Under the pieces are notes generated by a model, which was not told the origin of the DNA, did no database searches, and saw nothing but the letters and a program-made list of their open reading frames with translations. Below, piece after piece: positions 39,207 to 47,269 of a stretch of 64,000 nt of DNA. Source of the stretch: Bacillus methanolicus (GTDB lineage: Bacteria; Bacillota; Bacilli; Bacillales; Cytobacillaceae); NCBI RefSeq assembly GCF_028888695.1, contig NZ_PNFF01000001.1:1745501-1809500 (forward strand), written 5' to 3'. The position numbers and the translations under genes are program-made. How positions within the stretch are numbered: the stretch's first letter is position 1; each line of letters begins with the position of its first letter.

Positions 39207-39237
39207 AAAAAGCTGCCAAATTTTAAGGCAGCTTTTT
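39207..39237 (-). terminator. Terminator of xerD
   Basis: AAAAAGCTGCC/GGCAGCTTTTT forms an 11-bp stem about 18 bp past the xerD stop codon. Confidence 0.88.
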
Positions 39238-39254
39238 GAAATTCTATGAATCTG

Positions 39255-40148
39255 CTATGCACGGGGATGGAACTGGCTATAAACATCTTTCAATCTCGTT
39301 TTTGTCACGTGCGTATAGATCTGTGTTGTAGAAATATCCGCATGCCCAAGCATTTCCTGAACTGCACGAAGATCAGCACCGTTTTCAAGAAGATGGGTAG
39401 CAAATGAATGGCGCAGTGTATGGGGGGTCAATTCTTTTTCGATTCCCGCTTCATTTGTCAGGCGTTTTAATATTTTCCAAAAACCTTGCCTCGTTAACCG
39501 TTTTCCATGATGGTTTAAAAACAAGGCTTCCTCTGTACTCTTTTTTGTCATAAATTTTCTGCGTCCGTTATTCAAATAGCTTTCAATCGCATTAGCTGCC
39601 GTTCTTCCGAGCGGAATGATTCTTTCTTTGTTTCCTTTTCCAATACAGCGGACAAATCCCATTGTCAAGTGGATATCTCCAACATTTAGGCCAATTAACT
39701 CACTGACACGGATGCCTGTTGCATACAGCAATTCCAGCATTGCTTTGTCCCTGAGACCATAATGGTTGTCCAGCCGAGGCGCATTCAGCAGTGTTTCAAC
39801 TTCTTCGAGGCTCAATACTTTCGGCAGTTTTCGCTCAAGTTGCGGAGATTCAATATGTACGGTTGGATCATGGTCAGCCGCTTTTTCCCTCAGCAAAAAC
39901 TGATGAAAAGCCCGGACTGATGCCACATGCCTTGCAAGTGTTTTCGAAGACTTGCCCTGGTCTTTTAAATACTTAAGAAAATGAACAATGTGTGTTCGCT
40001 GTACATGATTTAAATCTGTAATTGTTTCAATGTTTTTTAAGTATTTTAAATAACTTTTCAAATCCCGTTCATAAGAAACGATCGTATTTTTCGCCAGGCC
40101 TTTTTCTACAATGAGGAAATGCATAAAATCTTTCAAACGGTCTTCCAT
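39255..40148 (-). CDS. xerD: Site-specific tyrosine recombinase XerD
   Basis: A 297-residue tyrosine recombinase that, with XerC/CodV, resolves chromosome dimers at dif. Catalytic residues are visible as arginine in [11 protein letters not shown] near 148, [12 protein letters not shown] (His-x-x-Arg) near 242, histidine in GHADISTT and the nucleophilic tyrosine in TQIYTHV near 278. The N-terminal SAM-like DNA-binding domain starts [16 protein letters not shown]. This is the chromosomal RipX/XerD, next to yqzK and fur as in B. subtilis, so it is not a sign of an integrated element. Confidence 0.95.
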   Translation of the reverse strand: MEDRLKDFMHFLIVEKGLAKNTIVSYERDLKSYLKYLKNIETITDLNHVQRTHIVHFLKYLKDQGKSSKTLARHVASVRAFHQFLLREKAADHDPTVHIESPQLERKLPKVLSLEEVETLLNAPRLDNHYGLRDKAMLELLYATGIRVSELIGLNVGDIHLTMGFVRCIGKGNKERIIPLGRTAANAIESYLNNGRRKFMTKKSTEEALFLNHHGKRLTRQGFWKILKRLTNEAGIEKELTPHTLRHSFATHLLENGADLRAVQEMLGHADISTTQIYTHVTKTRLKDVYSQFHPRA

Positions 40149-40155
40149 ATGTTCA

Positions 40156-40383
40156 TTACTCCCCATTTAAATAAAAAAGTTTCAAGCGGTCCAGCCATGA
40201 AGTGTCCTTGCCCGATTCATAACCGGAAACCTTGACTGCCGCTCCTTTCGGTTCGTCGTATCGATGATAATTTTGATATTCTTGATTTATCCACATAATA
40301 CCATAATAAAAAAGAATTGTGCATCCTGTGAACAAAATAAACACTTTAACCGTTTGAAAAGCGAGCTTTAGCCACGATTTCAT
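40156..40383 (-). CDS. yqzK: YqzK family (DUF4227) protein
   Basis: A 75-residue protein with one membrane segment near residues 12-30 ([21 protein letters not shown]) and a polar C-terminus ([14 protein letters not shown]). It matches B. subtilis YqzK in size, sequence and position between fur and xerD. Function is unknown to me. The ATG at 40383 lies 7 bases after GGAGGA. The upstream part of the open frame has no ribosome binding site. It stops 7 bp before the xerD start, so the two are cotranscribed. Confidence 0.85.
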   Translation of the reverse strand: MKSWLKLAFQTVKVFILFTGCTILFYYGIMWINQEYQNYHRYDEPKGAAVKVSGYESGKDTSWLDRLKLFYLNGE

Positions 40384-40482
40384 AACCGATCCTCCAAAAC
40401 AATCTATTAGTAAAGGATATGCCAAGTAGGACAAGTATTATACCTGTTTTTGGAGGCGATCGGATACTTTGTCTGAAAAATT

Positions 40483-40510
40483 AAAAACCTTTTCCATATT
40501 AGAAAAGGCT
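40483..40510 (-). terminator. Terminator of fur
   Basis: On the minus strand AGCCTTTTC-TAATATG-GAAAAGG runs into TTTTTAATTTTTC immediately after the fur stop codon. Confidence 0.85.
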
Positions 40511-40966
40511 TTATCCTTGCTTATTTTCTTTTTCTTGGCATCGATGACAAATGCCGTGAAATGTTAAACGATGGTCTTTTATTTTAAATTTCCAATCCCG
40601 CTCAACGATTGCTTCTACATCTTCAAGTAAATCTTCCTGAATTTCATCTACGGCTCCGCATTCAATACATACTAAGTGATGATGGAAATGGTCAGCCCCC
40701 TCCTGGCGCAAATCATACCGGGAAACACCGTCACCAAAATTTATTTTGTCAACTATTTTCAATTCTGTTAGCAGTTCCAATGTGCGGTATACAGTAGCAA
40801 GACCGATTTCAGGCGACTTCTCTTTAACGAGGAGGTACACATCTTCCGCGCTTAAATGATCCTCTTCGTGTTCAAGCAAAACACGGACTGTCGCTTCACG
40901 TTGAGGCGTTAATTTATAGCTTGACGTATGCAACTGTTTTTTTATTCTATCGATTCTGGTTTCCAT
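40511..40966 (-). CDS. fur: Ferric uptake regulator Fur
   Basis: A 151-residue metal-dependent repressor. The winged helix contains KLTPQREATVRVLLEHEEDHLSAEDVYL, the metal-binding region HFHHHLVCIECGAVDEI with the structural CxxC, and a second pair in GICHRCQEK. With iron bound, Fur represses siderophore and iron uptake genes. I chose the ATG at 40966 (METRIDRIKKQ), which gives the B. subtilis length. The sequence fits Fur better than PerR or Zur, and the position beside spoIIM-xerD matches B. subtilis fur. Confidence 0.94.
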   Translation of the reverse strand: METRIDRIKKQLHTSSYKLTPQREATVRVLLEHEEDHLSAEDVYLLVKEKSPEIGLATVYRTLELLTELKIVDKINFGDGVSRYDLRQEGADHFHHHLVCIECGAVDEIQEDLLEDVEAIVERDWKFKIKDHRLTFHGICHRCQEKENKQG

Positions 40967-40989
40967 TCCGAAGGCCCTCCCTTGCACTG

Positions 40990-41004
40990 TCATTATCATT
41001 ATAA
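40990..41004 (-). promoter_or_regulatory. PerR-box-like operator of fur
   Basis: On the minus strand TTATAATGATAATGA matches the Per box TTATAATNATTATAA at 12 of the 14 defined positions and overlaps a TATAAT. In B. subtilis fur is repressed by PerR, which supports the reading. A Fur box is a less good match. Confidence 0.6.
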
Positions 41005-41103
41005 CAGATAGAAAGATAGATTCAAAATAAAATAATTACAAATAAGAAAAAATAATTTTTTTTATATAAGAGTAATTATAATATATTTTTATATTTACAA
41101 ACG

Positions 41104-41135
41104 AAAAGAACTGCCCGCCAAAGAGCAGTTCCATT
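41104..41135 (-). terminator. Terminator of spoIIM
   Basis: On the minus strand GGAACTGCTC-loop-GGGCAGTTC is followed by TTTTCG, about 9 bp past the spoIIM stop codon. Confidence 0.75.
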
Positions 41136-41143
41136 CTATTTAT

Positions 41144-41785
41144 TCATTTTCCTGAACTTACAATCGCCTTCATCAAAACCGGTGAAATATATGCTTCAAT
41201 CCCTGCTGCTGCTGAAATAAGTACGACAGCCAGGAAAAATGCAAGGACATATCGGCCAAATAACGGCATTACTGGCGGGCTGATTTTTTTAAGAAATTGC
41301 CTGCGAATCATTTTTAGCGAAAAGCTAACCGACAGTGTTGCAGTAATAATAAAGATAGGAATGATAATTAAATTTTGCGGCAGAACGGAAACAAATGAAA
41401 GGATGAAACCGTCCCATCCCATTTGATTTACGAGAAAGCCGACAGTAAACCCAATAACCAATCCTTTTATAAATAATAAAATTAAGATAACCGGCAGACC
41501 GATAATGGATATGCCAAGCACCCAGATTAACCCGATAAATTTACTGTTATGAAAAAAGCTTTGAAAAAATAAATCATTTGCTTCCGCCACCTTGCCATCG
41601 GAAACTTGGTCAAAAAACTGTGACAAATAATAAAATAAATCTTCTTTTTGACTGAAACTTAAGCTATTGACAACGATTGCACCAAAAATGACCCCCATCA
41701 AGAACAAAACTATGATAAATAAATAAATTGAGGAATGCTCGCGAAAATGGATGGCTGCAGCGTTCTGGTACATTTTTTTCTTCAT
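41144..41785 (-). CDS. spoIIM: Stage II sporulation protein M
   Basis: A 213-residue membrane protein with about five membrane segments and a cytoplasmic N-terminus. SpoIIM forms the DMP complex with SpoIID and SpoIIP, which remodels peptidoglycan to drive engulfment of the forespore. The segment SKFIGLIWVLGISIIGLPVILILLFIKGLVIGFTVGF is typical of the family (SpoIIM/DUF95). ATAGGAGGAAGGGCA precedes the ATG. It lies between yqxK and fur as in B. subtilis. Confidence 0.93.
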   Translation of the reverse strand: MKKKMYQNAAAIHFREHSSIYLFIIVLFLMGVIFGAIVVNSLSFSQKEDLFYYLSQFFDQVSDGKVAEANDLFFQSFFHNSKFIGLIWVLGISIIGLPVILILLFIKGLVIGFTVGFLVNQMGWDGFILSFVSVLPQNLIIIPIFIITATLSVSFSLKMIRRQFLKKISPPVMPLFGRYVLAFFLAVVLISAAAGIEAYISPVLMKAIVSSGK

Positions 41786-41911
41786 TGCCCTTCCTCCTAT
41801 TAATCGGTTATTAAATTCATATGCTTGTCTAGCAAATGTATAACCTAAACTATGAGGAAATTTTGGGCATCTTTCTTCAACGGGGGTCTGGCCCTCAGTA
41901 CTTTAAAGCGT

Positions 41912-41946
41912 TAAAAATCGGCCTTCAATGTTAGAAGCCGGTTTTT
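41912..41946 (-). terminator. Terminator of nudF-yqxK
   Basis: On the minus strand ACCGGCTTC-TAACATT-GAAGGCCG runs into ATTTTTAACG, directly after the yqxK stop codon. A GGGGGTCTGGCCC block of the window's palindrome family follows at 41881-41894. Confidence 0.7.
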
Positions 41947-41949
41947 GAG

Positions 41950-43113
41950 CTATTCGGAAATTTTTCCATACTTTCCTCCGCCGCCGGCATGTAAGGTTAA
42001 AACGCCGGAGCGGGCTTTCATAATGAATGTTGCAATTTTTTCCGGGACGACTTCCTTTAGAGCAGAAAAAGGAACTTCATGAAGAATGGCCATTTCTGTA
42101 CCAAAATGGCCGAGAAGTTTTGCCCGCAATTTTGGACCAAGACCCGGAATGAATTCAAGCGGTACTTGGTGTATGTATGGTGGTCTGCCGATAGGACCTG
42201 TTTTTGCTGTTTTCAATTCATGAATCCGGTCGGATACCCCTTTTATTATTTTAGAATGACCGCAATGACTGCACCTTCTGTTTTCAAGATCAACAGAAGA
42301 AAAACATTTAGCACAGACCGTTTGGTGGTATTTTCCAAGTAGAGGATCCATCCCGTAATTTGCAACGATCTTTCGTTTTCCTTCGCCTTGTAATGCTTTC
42401 CTCAGTTCTGTAAAAGAAGGCTCGTTCATTTGCATAACTTGATATTCCCGAGCAATTTTGCCGTTAGAATGAGCATCAGAGTTTGTGAGAAACGGATATT
42501 CGTGCAATTCACCTAGCTGGTCTGCCATCGATGTATCAGCACTCAAGCCAAGTTCAATTCCATCGATAAGGTCGGGGTCAAACACTTCTTCCAAAGATCG
42601 CTCGACACCGCTTCCATAAAGGCTTTTAAAAGGGGTAAAAACATGGGCGGGAATAAACAGCCCGCCCAGCTCTTTTACTTTATGCTGCAATTCTCTTCCC
42701 GAAGCATAAATTCTTTGTGAGCTGAGATTAATGTTTTTCACATGTTGTTTCAGCCATCTTGAGAAATTGCTCATGGCATTAAATCCTGAAAAATAGCAAA
42801 GCACATGGATTGGTCCTTTACAATCCGCATCAAAAACTTCCAATTCCGAACCCGGGATTATGGCCATGCCGTCATACATCAACCCGCCGTCCGAATATTC
42901 AGTCAAATAACCTTGTTCTAATAATAAGTGCATTTCCTCCAAAACCTCAGGTGAGTGGCAGTCGATTACACCGATCATGTTAAGGCCTTTTTCTTCTCTC
43001 GCATGCGTGATAATGTTTGTAAATGTCAGTGATTTTGCGCCGGTTATTTTAACAGCTTTACCGGATTGTGTTCTGCCTATATGGATATGCAGATCTACAT
43101 AATATTGGTTCAT
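41950..43113 (-). CDS. yqxK: EndoQ-type endonuclease YqxK (PHP domain plus zinc finger and HhH)
   Basis: A 387-residue protein with an N-terminal PHP metal-dependent domain (YVDLHIHIG at 5-13, DCHSPE near 51, GSELEVFD near 88, TNSDAHSNG near 218), a zinc finger (CAKC...CSHCGHSK near 268-286) and a C-terminal helix-hairpin-helix (EFIPGLGPKLRAKLLGHFG). This is the architecture of endonuclease Q, which cuts DNA 5' of deaminated bases such as uracil and hypoxanthine. The start overlaps the nudF stop by four bases, pairing a nucleotide-sanitising hydrolase with a base-lesion nuclease. Assignment rests on domain layout. Confidence 0.85.
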   Translation of the reverse strand: MNQYYVDLHIHIGRTQSGKAVKITGAKSLTFTNIITHAREEKGLNMIGVIDCHSPEVLEEMHLLLEQGYLTEYSDGGLMYDGMAIIPGSELEVFDADCKGPIHVLCYFSGFNAMSNFSRWLKQHVKNINLSSQRIYASGRELQHKVKELGGLFIPAHVFTPFKSLYGSGVERSLEEVFDPDLIDGIELGLSADTSMADQLGELHEYPFLTNSDAHSNGKIAREYQVMQMNEPSFTELRKALQGEGKRKIVANYGMDPLLGKYHQTVCAKCFSSVDLENRRCSHCGHSKIIKGVSDRIHELKTAKTGPIGRPPYIHQVPLEFIPGLGPKLRAKLLGHFGTEMAILHEVPFSALKEVVPEKIATFIMKARSGVLTLHAGGGGKYGKISE

Positions 43114-43667
43114 TTATGTTTGAGAGCCTCTTGAAGCTGCAAATATTGAACGGCAATTACGGTTTTTGAATCGTAGATTCTCTTTTCTTTTATATATTGA
43201 AGGGCTTCGTCAAGTGTCAGTTCAATAAGATCGACAAACTCATCCTCATCCAATCCGGCTGCATTTTCCTTTTTGGACAGTCCTTTTGCTACGTATAAAT
43301 GAATAATTTCATCCGCAAAACCAGGAGATGTGGCAAAAGAAATCAACCATTCCATCTGTTCGCATTCATATCCCGTTTCCTCTTCTAACTCGCGTAATGC
43401 GGTGACACGGGGATCTTCACCTTTTTCCAATTTTCCGGCAGGGATTTCAACTATTGATTTTTCGAGCGGCTTCCGGTATTGTTCCACCATCACAATTTTA
43501 TTTTCATTTGTTATTGCAATTACAGCTACAGCACCAGGATGTCTAACGATTTCCCGCTTTGATGTTTGTCCGTTTGGAAGCTCAACATCGTCTACTTGCA
43601 ATTTAACAACTCTACCCGAAAAAATTTGTTCTGTTTTAATTGTTTTTTCCTCAAATAATTTTCCCAT
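43110..43667 (-). CDS. nudF: ADP-ribose pyrophosphatase NudF
   Basis: A 185-residue Nudix hydrolase that splits ADP-ribose into AMP and ribose 5-phosphate. The Nudix box is visible as GKLEKGEDPRVTALRELEEE followed by TGY (near residues 76-98). The N-terminal EEKTIKTEQIFSGRVVKLQVDDVELPNG and VEQYRKPLEKSIVEIPAG match NudF. AAAGGAGTGCAG precedes the ATG. It is the first gene of nudF-yqxK, and the position next to yqkF matches B. subtilis. Confidence 0.93.
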   Translation of the reverse strand: MGKLFEEKTIKTEQIFSGRVVKLQVDDVELPNGQTSKREIVRHPGAVAVIAITNENKIVMVEQYRKPLEKSIVEIPAGKLEKGEDPRVTALRELEEETGYECEQMEWLISFATSPGFADEIIHLYVAKGLSKKENAAGLDEDEFVDLIELTLDEALQYIKEKRIYDSKTVIAVQYLQLQEALKHK

Positions 43668-43928
43668 TTATCTGCACTCCTTTTCTATTCTTTAATTTTT
43701 TGTCCATACATTTTACCATACATTAGTTAATGGAGTATAGGATAAAAATAGATGTTTTATGTGATGGCAGGAAAAACTTGAGAAAATCACAAAAAATTCA
43801 AAGAATATTAAAATAAGATTTAATTATCGGAAGATTGCTAACCCCGCTCAAAAATATCCAATTCATTTGTGCTTGTTTCAACATGTTCGATAAAATGAAA
43901 TTAAAGAGATGAAACGAGGTGAATTTTT

Positions 43929-44852
43929 TTGGAAAAAAGACGACTGGGGAAATCAGACTTGATGGTAAGCAAGCTCGGTCTCGGATGCATGTCCCTTGGC
44001 ACAGACCAAAAAGCAGCAAGGGAAATTATTGAGGCTGCGCTTGAAGAGGGCGTCAATTATTTTGATACAGCCGATTTGTATGATTTCGGCGAAAATGAAA
44101 AAATCGTCGGTCAATCATTAAAAGACGTCCGTGAAAAAGTGATCATTGCAACGAAAGCAGGAAATCGCTGGAATGACGGCAAAACAAGCTGGAGATGGGA
44201 TCCTTCAAAAGAGTATATAAAAGAAGCTGCGAAACAAAGTTTAAGACGGCTTGGGACGGATTATATTGACCTTTTCCAGCTCCACGGCGGAACAATTGAC
44301 GATCCGATTGATAAGACAATCGAAGCTTTTGAAGAATTAAAAGCGGAAGGAATAATCCGTTATTACGGAATTTCATCAATACGCCCGAATGTAATCCGTG
44401 AGTATGTGAAAAGGTCAAATATTGTTTCCGTAATGATGCAGTACAGCATTTTGGACCGCCGTCCGGAAGAAGAGGCGCTTTCACTATTGAATAACCATCA
44501 AATAAGCGTTGTTGCGCGTGGACCTGTTGCAAAAGGCTTGTTAAGCGACAAAATGCTTGAAAAAGCTTCAAAATCAGTGAAAGAAAATGGATATTTGGAC
44601 TACAGCTACCAAGAATTAGAACAAGTCCTGACAGCTTTAAAAGAAAAGGTTGCCGGTTCCCGTCCTCTTACTGAAATCGCCTTACAATACGATCTGTCCC
44701 ATCCTGCCGTCGCTTCGGTCATTGCCGGTGCAAGTTCCGTGCAGCAAGTAAGAGAAAATGCACGGGCTGTCATGAGCGAGCCGCTTTCACAGGAGGAAGT
44801 GGAGCTAATCCAATCTTTGACAAAAGCAAACAAATATGATCAGCATCGATAA
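43929..44852 (+). CDS. yqkF: Aldo/keto reductase YqkF
   Basis: A 307-residue NAD(P)H-dependent oxidoreductase with the aldo/keto reductase barrel. Visible motifs are GLGCMSLGT near residue 17, the catalytic aspartate and tyrosine in FDTADLYDFGENE near 47, lysine in ATKAG near 76 and histidine in FQLHGG near 115. The substrate is unknown. The start appears to be TTG at 43929, because GAGGTGA lies 7 bases before it and no ATG fits. It is divergent from nudF and convergent with yqkE. Confidence 0.9.
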   Translation: MEKRRLGKSDLMVSKLGLGCMSLGTDQKAAREIIEAALEEGVNYFDTADLYDFGENEKIVGQSLKDVREKVIIATKAGNRWNDGKTSWRWDPSKEYIKEAAKQSLRRLGTDYIDLFQLHGGTIDDPIDKTIEAFEELKAEGIIRYYGISSIRPNVIREYVKRSNIVSVMMQYSILDRRPEEEALSLLNNHQISVVARGPVAKGLLSDKMLEKASKSVKENGYLDYSYQELEQVLTALKEKVAGSRPLTEIALQYDLSHPAVASVIAGASSVQQVRENARAVMSEPLSQEEVELIQSLTKANKYDQHR

Positions 44853-44920
44853 TGTATAAAAAAGAACCGGGTTTTCTTTAAATAATATTAGATTGGAAGC
44901 TCATAGAATCAGTTCAACGG

Positions 44921-45150
44921 CGCATGAACGAAATGATAGGTTTCTAATGTCAGATCGATGGGTCATAAACAAAATGATAGGCTCATAAATCAGATCGACG
45001 GCTCATAAAATGAAATAAAGGCTGATAAATCGGATTGAAGGCTCATATTTCGAAATAAGGGCTCATATATCAAAATGACCGCTCATATTTCGAAATGAGG
45101 GCTCATATATCAAAATGACCGCTCATATTTCGAAATAAGGGCTCATAACC
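44921..45150 (+). repeat. Tandem array 1, exact 20-bp period (about 12 units)
   Basis: Twelve units start every 20 bases from 44921 to 45141. The clearest, from 45000, alternate GGCTCATATATCAAAATGAC and CGCTCATATTTCGAAATGAG. Leftmost units are more degenerate, so the array seems to have grown or been homogenised on its right side. There are no spacers between units, so it is not CRISPR. Confidence 0.9.
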
Positions 45151-45186
45151 TTCATAAATGCGAATTCCGAGGGTGTCGATAGACTA

Positions 45187-45230
45187 AAAATGCCAGGCTG
45201 GACCATTGATTTGGGTTCAGCCTGGCATTT
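45187..45230. terminator. Bidirectional terminator between yqkF and yqkE
   Basis: AAATGCCAGGCTG pairs with CAGCCTGGCATTT across a 17-base loop, with A-rich and T-containing flanks. It sits between the two oppositely facing arrays. Confidence 0.7.
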
Positions 45231-45261
45231 AATAGCTATTTTAAGAGGGAATCCGTCCACT

Positions 45262-45400
45262 TTCGAGATTTATGAGCCACTTTTCAGAGTTTATGATCCA
45301 CTTTTCATAGATTATGAGCCACTTTTGAAGATTTATGATCCACTTTCCAGGGTTTATGATCCACTTCTTAAAGTTTATAAGCCACTTTTCAATGAATGAA
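45262..45400 (-). repeat. Tandem array 2, 21-bp period (6-7 units), opposite orientation
   Basis: TTATGAGCCAC / TTATGATCCAC blocks start at 45271, 45292, 45313, 45334, 45355 and 45376, exactly 21 apart. A last degenerate unit follows. The unit is the reverse complement of the GGCTCATAA core of array 1, with a different second half (ACTTTTCAGA). The 21-bp period makes an open plus-strand frame of YEPLFRV-like heptads. Confidence 0.88.
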
Positions 45401-45429
45401 CCACTTCCTCTCTTTTCATAGGTTCAACA

Positions 45430-45675
45430 TTATTTAAAGTCCTTCCAGTTTAAATTGCTTTCTGAAAGCAGTTCTTCAAATGACTTGTTTTTTTCCCGCA
45501 GGCGACGTTCTTCTCTTTTTCGCTGTTCTTCTTCTTTCTGCCTACGTTCTTCCTCTGCCTTCAATTCTTTTTGTTTTTCTTTTAATTGTTTCATCAAATC
45601 TTGATTCAGCATATCGCCTAACGTAACAGTGCTTTCATCTTTTTTCGGTTTATGATTGGATGGTTGTCTTTTCAT
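45430..45675 (-). CDS. yqkE: YqkE family (DUF3886) protein
   Basis: An 81-residue, highly charged protein. Residues about 22-65 (EKQKELKAEEERRQKEEEQRKREERRLREK) look like a single long helix or coiled coil, and the C-terminus is SFEELLSESNLNWKDFK. It matches B. subtilis YqkE in character and position relative to yqkF. Function is unknown to me. The ATG at 45675 (MKRQPSNHKPKK) follows GAGGAATG. The longer open frame upstream has no ribosome binding site. Confidence 0.8.
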   Translation of the reverse strand: MKRQPSNHKPKKDESTVTLGDMLNQDLMKQLKEKQKELKAEEERRQKEEEQRKREERRLREKNKSFEELLSESNLNWKDFK

Positions 45676-45791
45676 TCCACATTCCTCACTACCAATTAAT
45701 TTGAAAAATATTATATCATCATGTTTATAAAAAATGACAGAGAGATACACACACAAGTTGTTTGATTTTATATTGCACATTAAATAGGATT

Positions 45792-45828
45792 AAAAAGAGC
45801 TCACAGTATACACTGTAAGCCCTTTTTC
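45792..45828. terminator. Terminator of hmp
   Basis: On the minus strand GGGCTTACAGT-GTAT-ACTGTGAGCTC is followed by TTTTTAATCC, about 35 bp past the hmp stop codon. A-rich and T-rich flanks let it work on both strands. Confidence 0.85.
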
Positions 45829-45861
45829 GATTTTTCTCTTTAAGAAGCAAAATCATTTTTA

Positions 45862-47058
45862 TTATAGTTTCATACTTGGCCCGAAGAATTCGTAATGAAT
45901 TGCTTCTTCTTTGACGCCAATATCTTGTAATGCTTGATAAGTGGCTTTCATAAATGGAACAGGTCCGCAAATATAGTAATCTGCATCTTTGTTTTCAATC
46001 ACTTCTTGCAACCATTCAGACGTAATATATCCCTCTTTATCAAAACTTTGTGAAGCGATATCTTCTTCAGTCGGATCGGAATAGCAGAAAAGAACTTTTG
46101 CACCTAATGAAGATGTTTCTTCACGAAGCGCATGGTATCGTCCATTTCTTGCTGCATGAATAAATGTGATATCACGTTCTGGCTGTTCTTTTGAAGCAAC
46201 CTTTAACATGCTCATTAGTGGTGTAATCCCTACTCCGCCACTGATAAGTACAAGAGGCTTTTTATTCTCCATATTTAAGACAAAGTCACCTGCGGGAACA
46301 CTTACTTCAATTGTATCTCCCTCATTTACAAAGTCATGCAAGAAATTTGAAACAATCCCCTTTTGTTTCTGTTCCTCAGCTTCGCGCTTAACCGAAATGC
46401 GATAATACTCTCCATTCGGAGCATCGGATAAACTGTATTGGCGAATTTGTGTATACTCGCTGCCCGGTGTTTTGACACGAACACTAATATACTGGCCCGG
46501 CAAGAAGGAAGCTACCTTTGATCCGTCTTTTGGTTTTAAATAAAAGGATGTAATAACATCACTTTCTTTTATTTTGTTTGCAACATAAAATTCTTTAAAA
46601 TCTCTCCATCCGCCTTCTTTGCTTTCCGCTTCTTCATACATCTCTTTCTCAATAGAAATAAATGTATCTGCCAGAACACCGTATGCTTCTGTCCAAGCTT
46701 GAATGATTTCATCTGTAGCTGCATCTTTTAATACATCTTTGATTGCTAAGATTAAATATTTTCCTACGATTGGATAATGCTCCGGTTTGATTCCGAGGCT
46801 GCGATGTTTATGGGCGATTAGTTTCACATCTGGCATGATTTTTTCAAGCTGGTCAATGAAAACCGCAAATGCATAAACCGCATTAGCTAAAGCTGATTGC
46901 TGTCTGCCTATTTTTTGATTCGTATGGTTAAAAATATTTAGAAGTTCCGGATGCGCATTTAGCATCGTCGCATAAAAACGCTTTGTAATTTCTTCACCAT
47001 GTTTTTCCAATACAGGAACAGTACTTTTTACAATTTCAATCGTTTTCGCACTTAACAT
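45862..47058 (-). CDS. hmp: Flavohemoglobin Hmp (nitric oxide dioxygenase)
   Basis: A 398-residue fusion of a globin (residues 1-137), an FAD domain (RQYSLSDAP near 205) and an NAD domain (GGVGITPLMSM near 268, ends EFFGPSMKL). The globin proximal histidine is in AHKHRSLGIKPEHYPIV. Hmp converts nitric oxide and oxygen to nitrate using NAD(P)H. AAAAGGATGAG precedes the ATG. Two NsrR-like operators lie in the divergent region shared with nsrR, so expression should rise with nitric oxide. ResD may contribute, as in B. subtilis. Confidence 0.95.
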   Translation of the reverse strand: MLSAKTIEIVKSTVPVLEKHGEEITKRFYATMLNAHPELLNIFNHTNQKIGRQQSALANAVYAFAVFIDQLEKIMPDVKLIAHKHRSLGIKPEHYPIVGKYLILAIKDVLKDAATDEIIQAWTEAYGVLADTFISIEKEMYEEAESKEGGWRDFKEFYVANKIKESDVITSFYLKPKDGSKVASFLPGQYISVRVKTPGSEYTQIRQYSLSDAPNGEYYRISVKREAEEQKQKGIVSNFLHDFVNEGDTIEVSVPAGDFVLNMENKKPLVLISGGVGITPLMSMLKVASKEQPERDITFIHAARNGRYHALREETSSLGAKVLFCYSDPTEEDIASQSFDKEGYITSEWLQEVIENKDADYYICGPVPFMKATYQALQDIGVKEEAIHYEFFGPSMKL

Positions 47059-47076
47059 TTTGTCTCATCCTTTTTA

Positions 47077-47099
47077 AATATGCATTTTAAATACATCTT
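47077..47099. promoter_or_regulatory. NsrR-like operator 1 upstream of hmp
   Basis: AATATGCATTT-T-AAATACATCTT is a 23-base near-palindrome ending 19 bp upstream of the hmp start. It fits the ATGYATTT-AAATRCAT type of site recognised by NsrR. Confidence 0.7.
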
Positions 47100-47122
47100 T
47101 ATAGTAAAAAAATTACCGTAAA

Positions 47123-47145
47123 AAGATATATTTTATATACATCTT
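47123..47145. promoter_or_regulatory. NsrR-like operator 2 upstream of hmp
   Basis: AAGATATATTT-T-ATATACATCTT is a second 23-base near-palindrome, centred 46 bp from operator 1. The two sites are very similar, which supports cooperative or redundant NsrR control. Confidence 0.7.
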
Positions 47146-47156
47146 TAAAAAAGTTG

Positions 47157-47173
47157 TCACATTTCCAATGTGA
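47157..47173. promoter_or_regulatory. Further palindrome in the hmp/nsrR control region
   Basis: TCACAT-TTCCA-ATGTGA is a perfect 6-bp inverted repeat beside the NsrR-like sites. Half-site orientation is opposite to that of Fnr/Crp boxes, so the binding protein, if any, is unknown. Confidence 0.3.
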
Positions 47174-47269
47174 TTATGATGAAAACAATGGCAGAGCATA
47201 AACCTTACCAACCGGTTGGAAAAAATGCTATGATAAAAATACCTTTATTTCAACCAAGGGGTCAGTGAA

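Larger units (their letters stand above)
44853..45429. other. Repeat-filled convergent region yqkF/yqkE
   Basis: This 577-bp stretch without a credible gene holds tandem array 1, a bidirectional terminator and the opposite-facing array 2. The open frame at 45190-45399 is a by-product of the 21-bp repeats. Confidence 0.8.

Noticed and set aside
39255-40148. Tyrosine recombinase as sign of a prophage or integrative element
   Set aside because: The sequence and position beside yqzK and fur identify the chromosomal XerD, and no phage genes or attachment repeats flank it.
44921-45150. CRISPR array
   Set aside because: The units are contiguous 20-mers without unique spacers, repeats are imperfect, and there are no cas genes or leader.
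45190-45399. Open frame with YEPLFRV-type heptad repeats
   Set aside because: It reads through the 21-bp tandem array and a terminator hairpin, has no ribosome binding site, and its repeat nature is explained by the DNA period being a multiple of three.
47157-47173. Fnr or Crp site at hmp
   Set aside because: The palindrome TCACAT/ATGTGA has half-sites in the reverse order to TGTGA-N6-TCACA, so it is only recorded as an unexplained inverted repeat.
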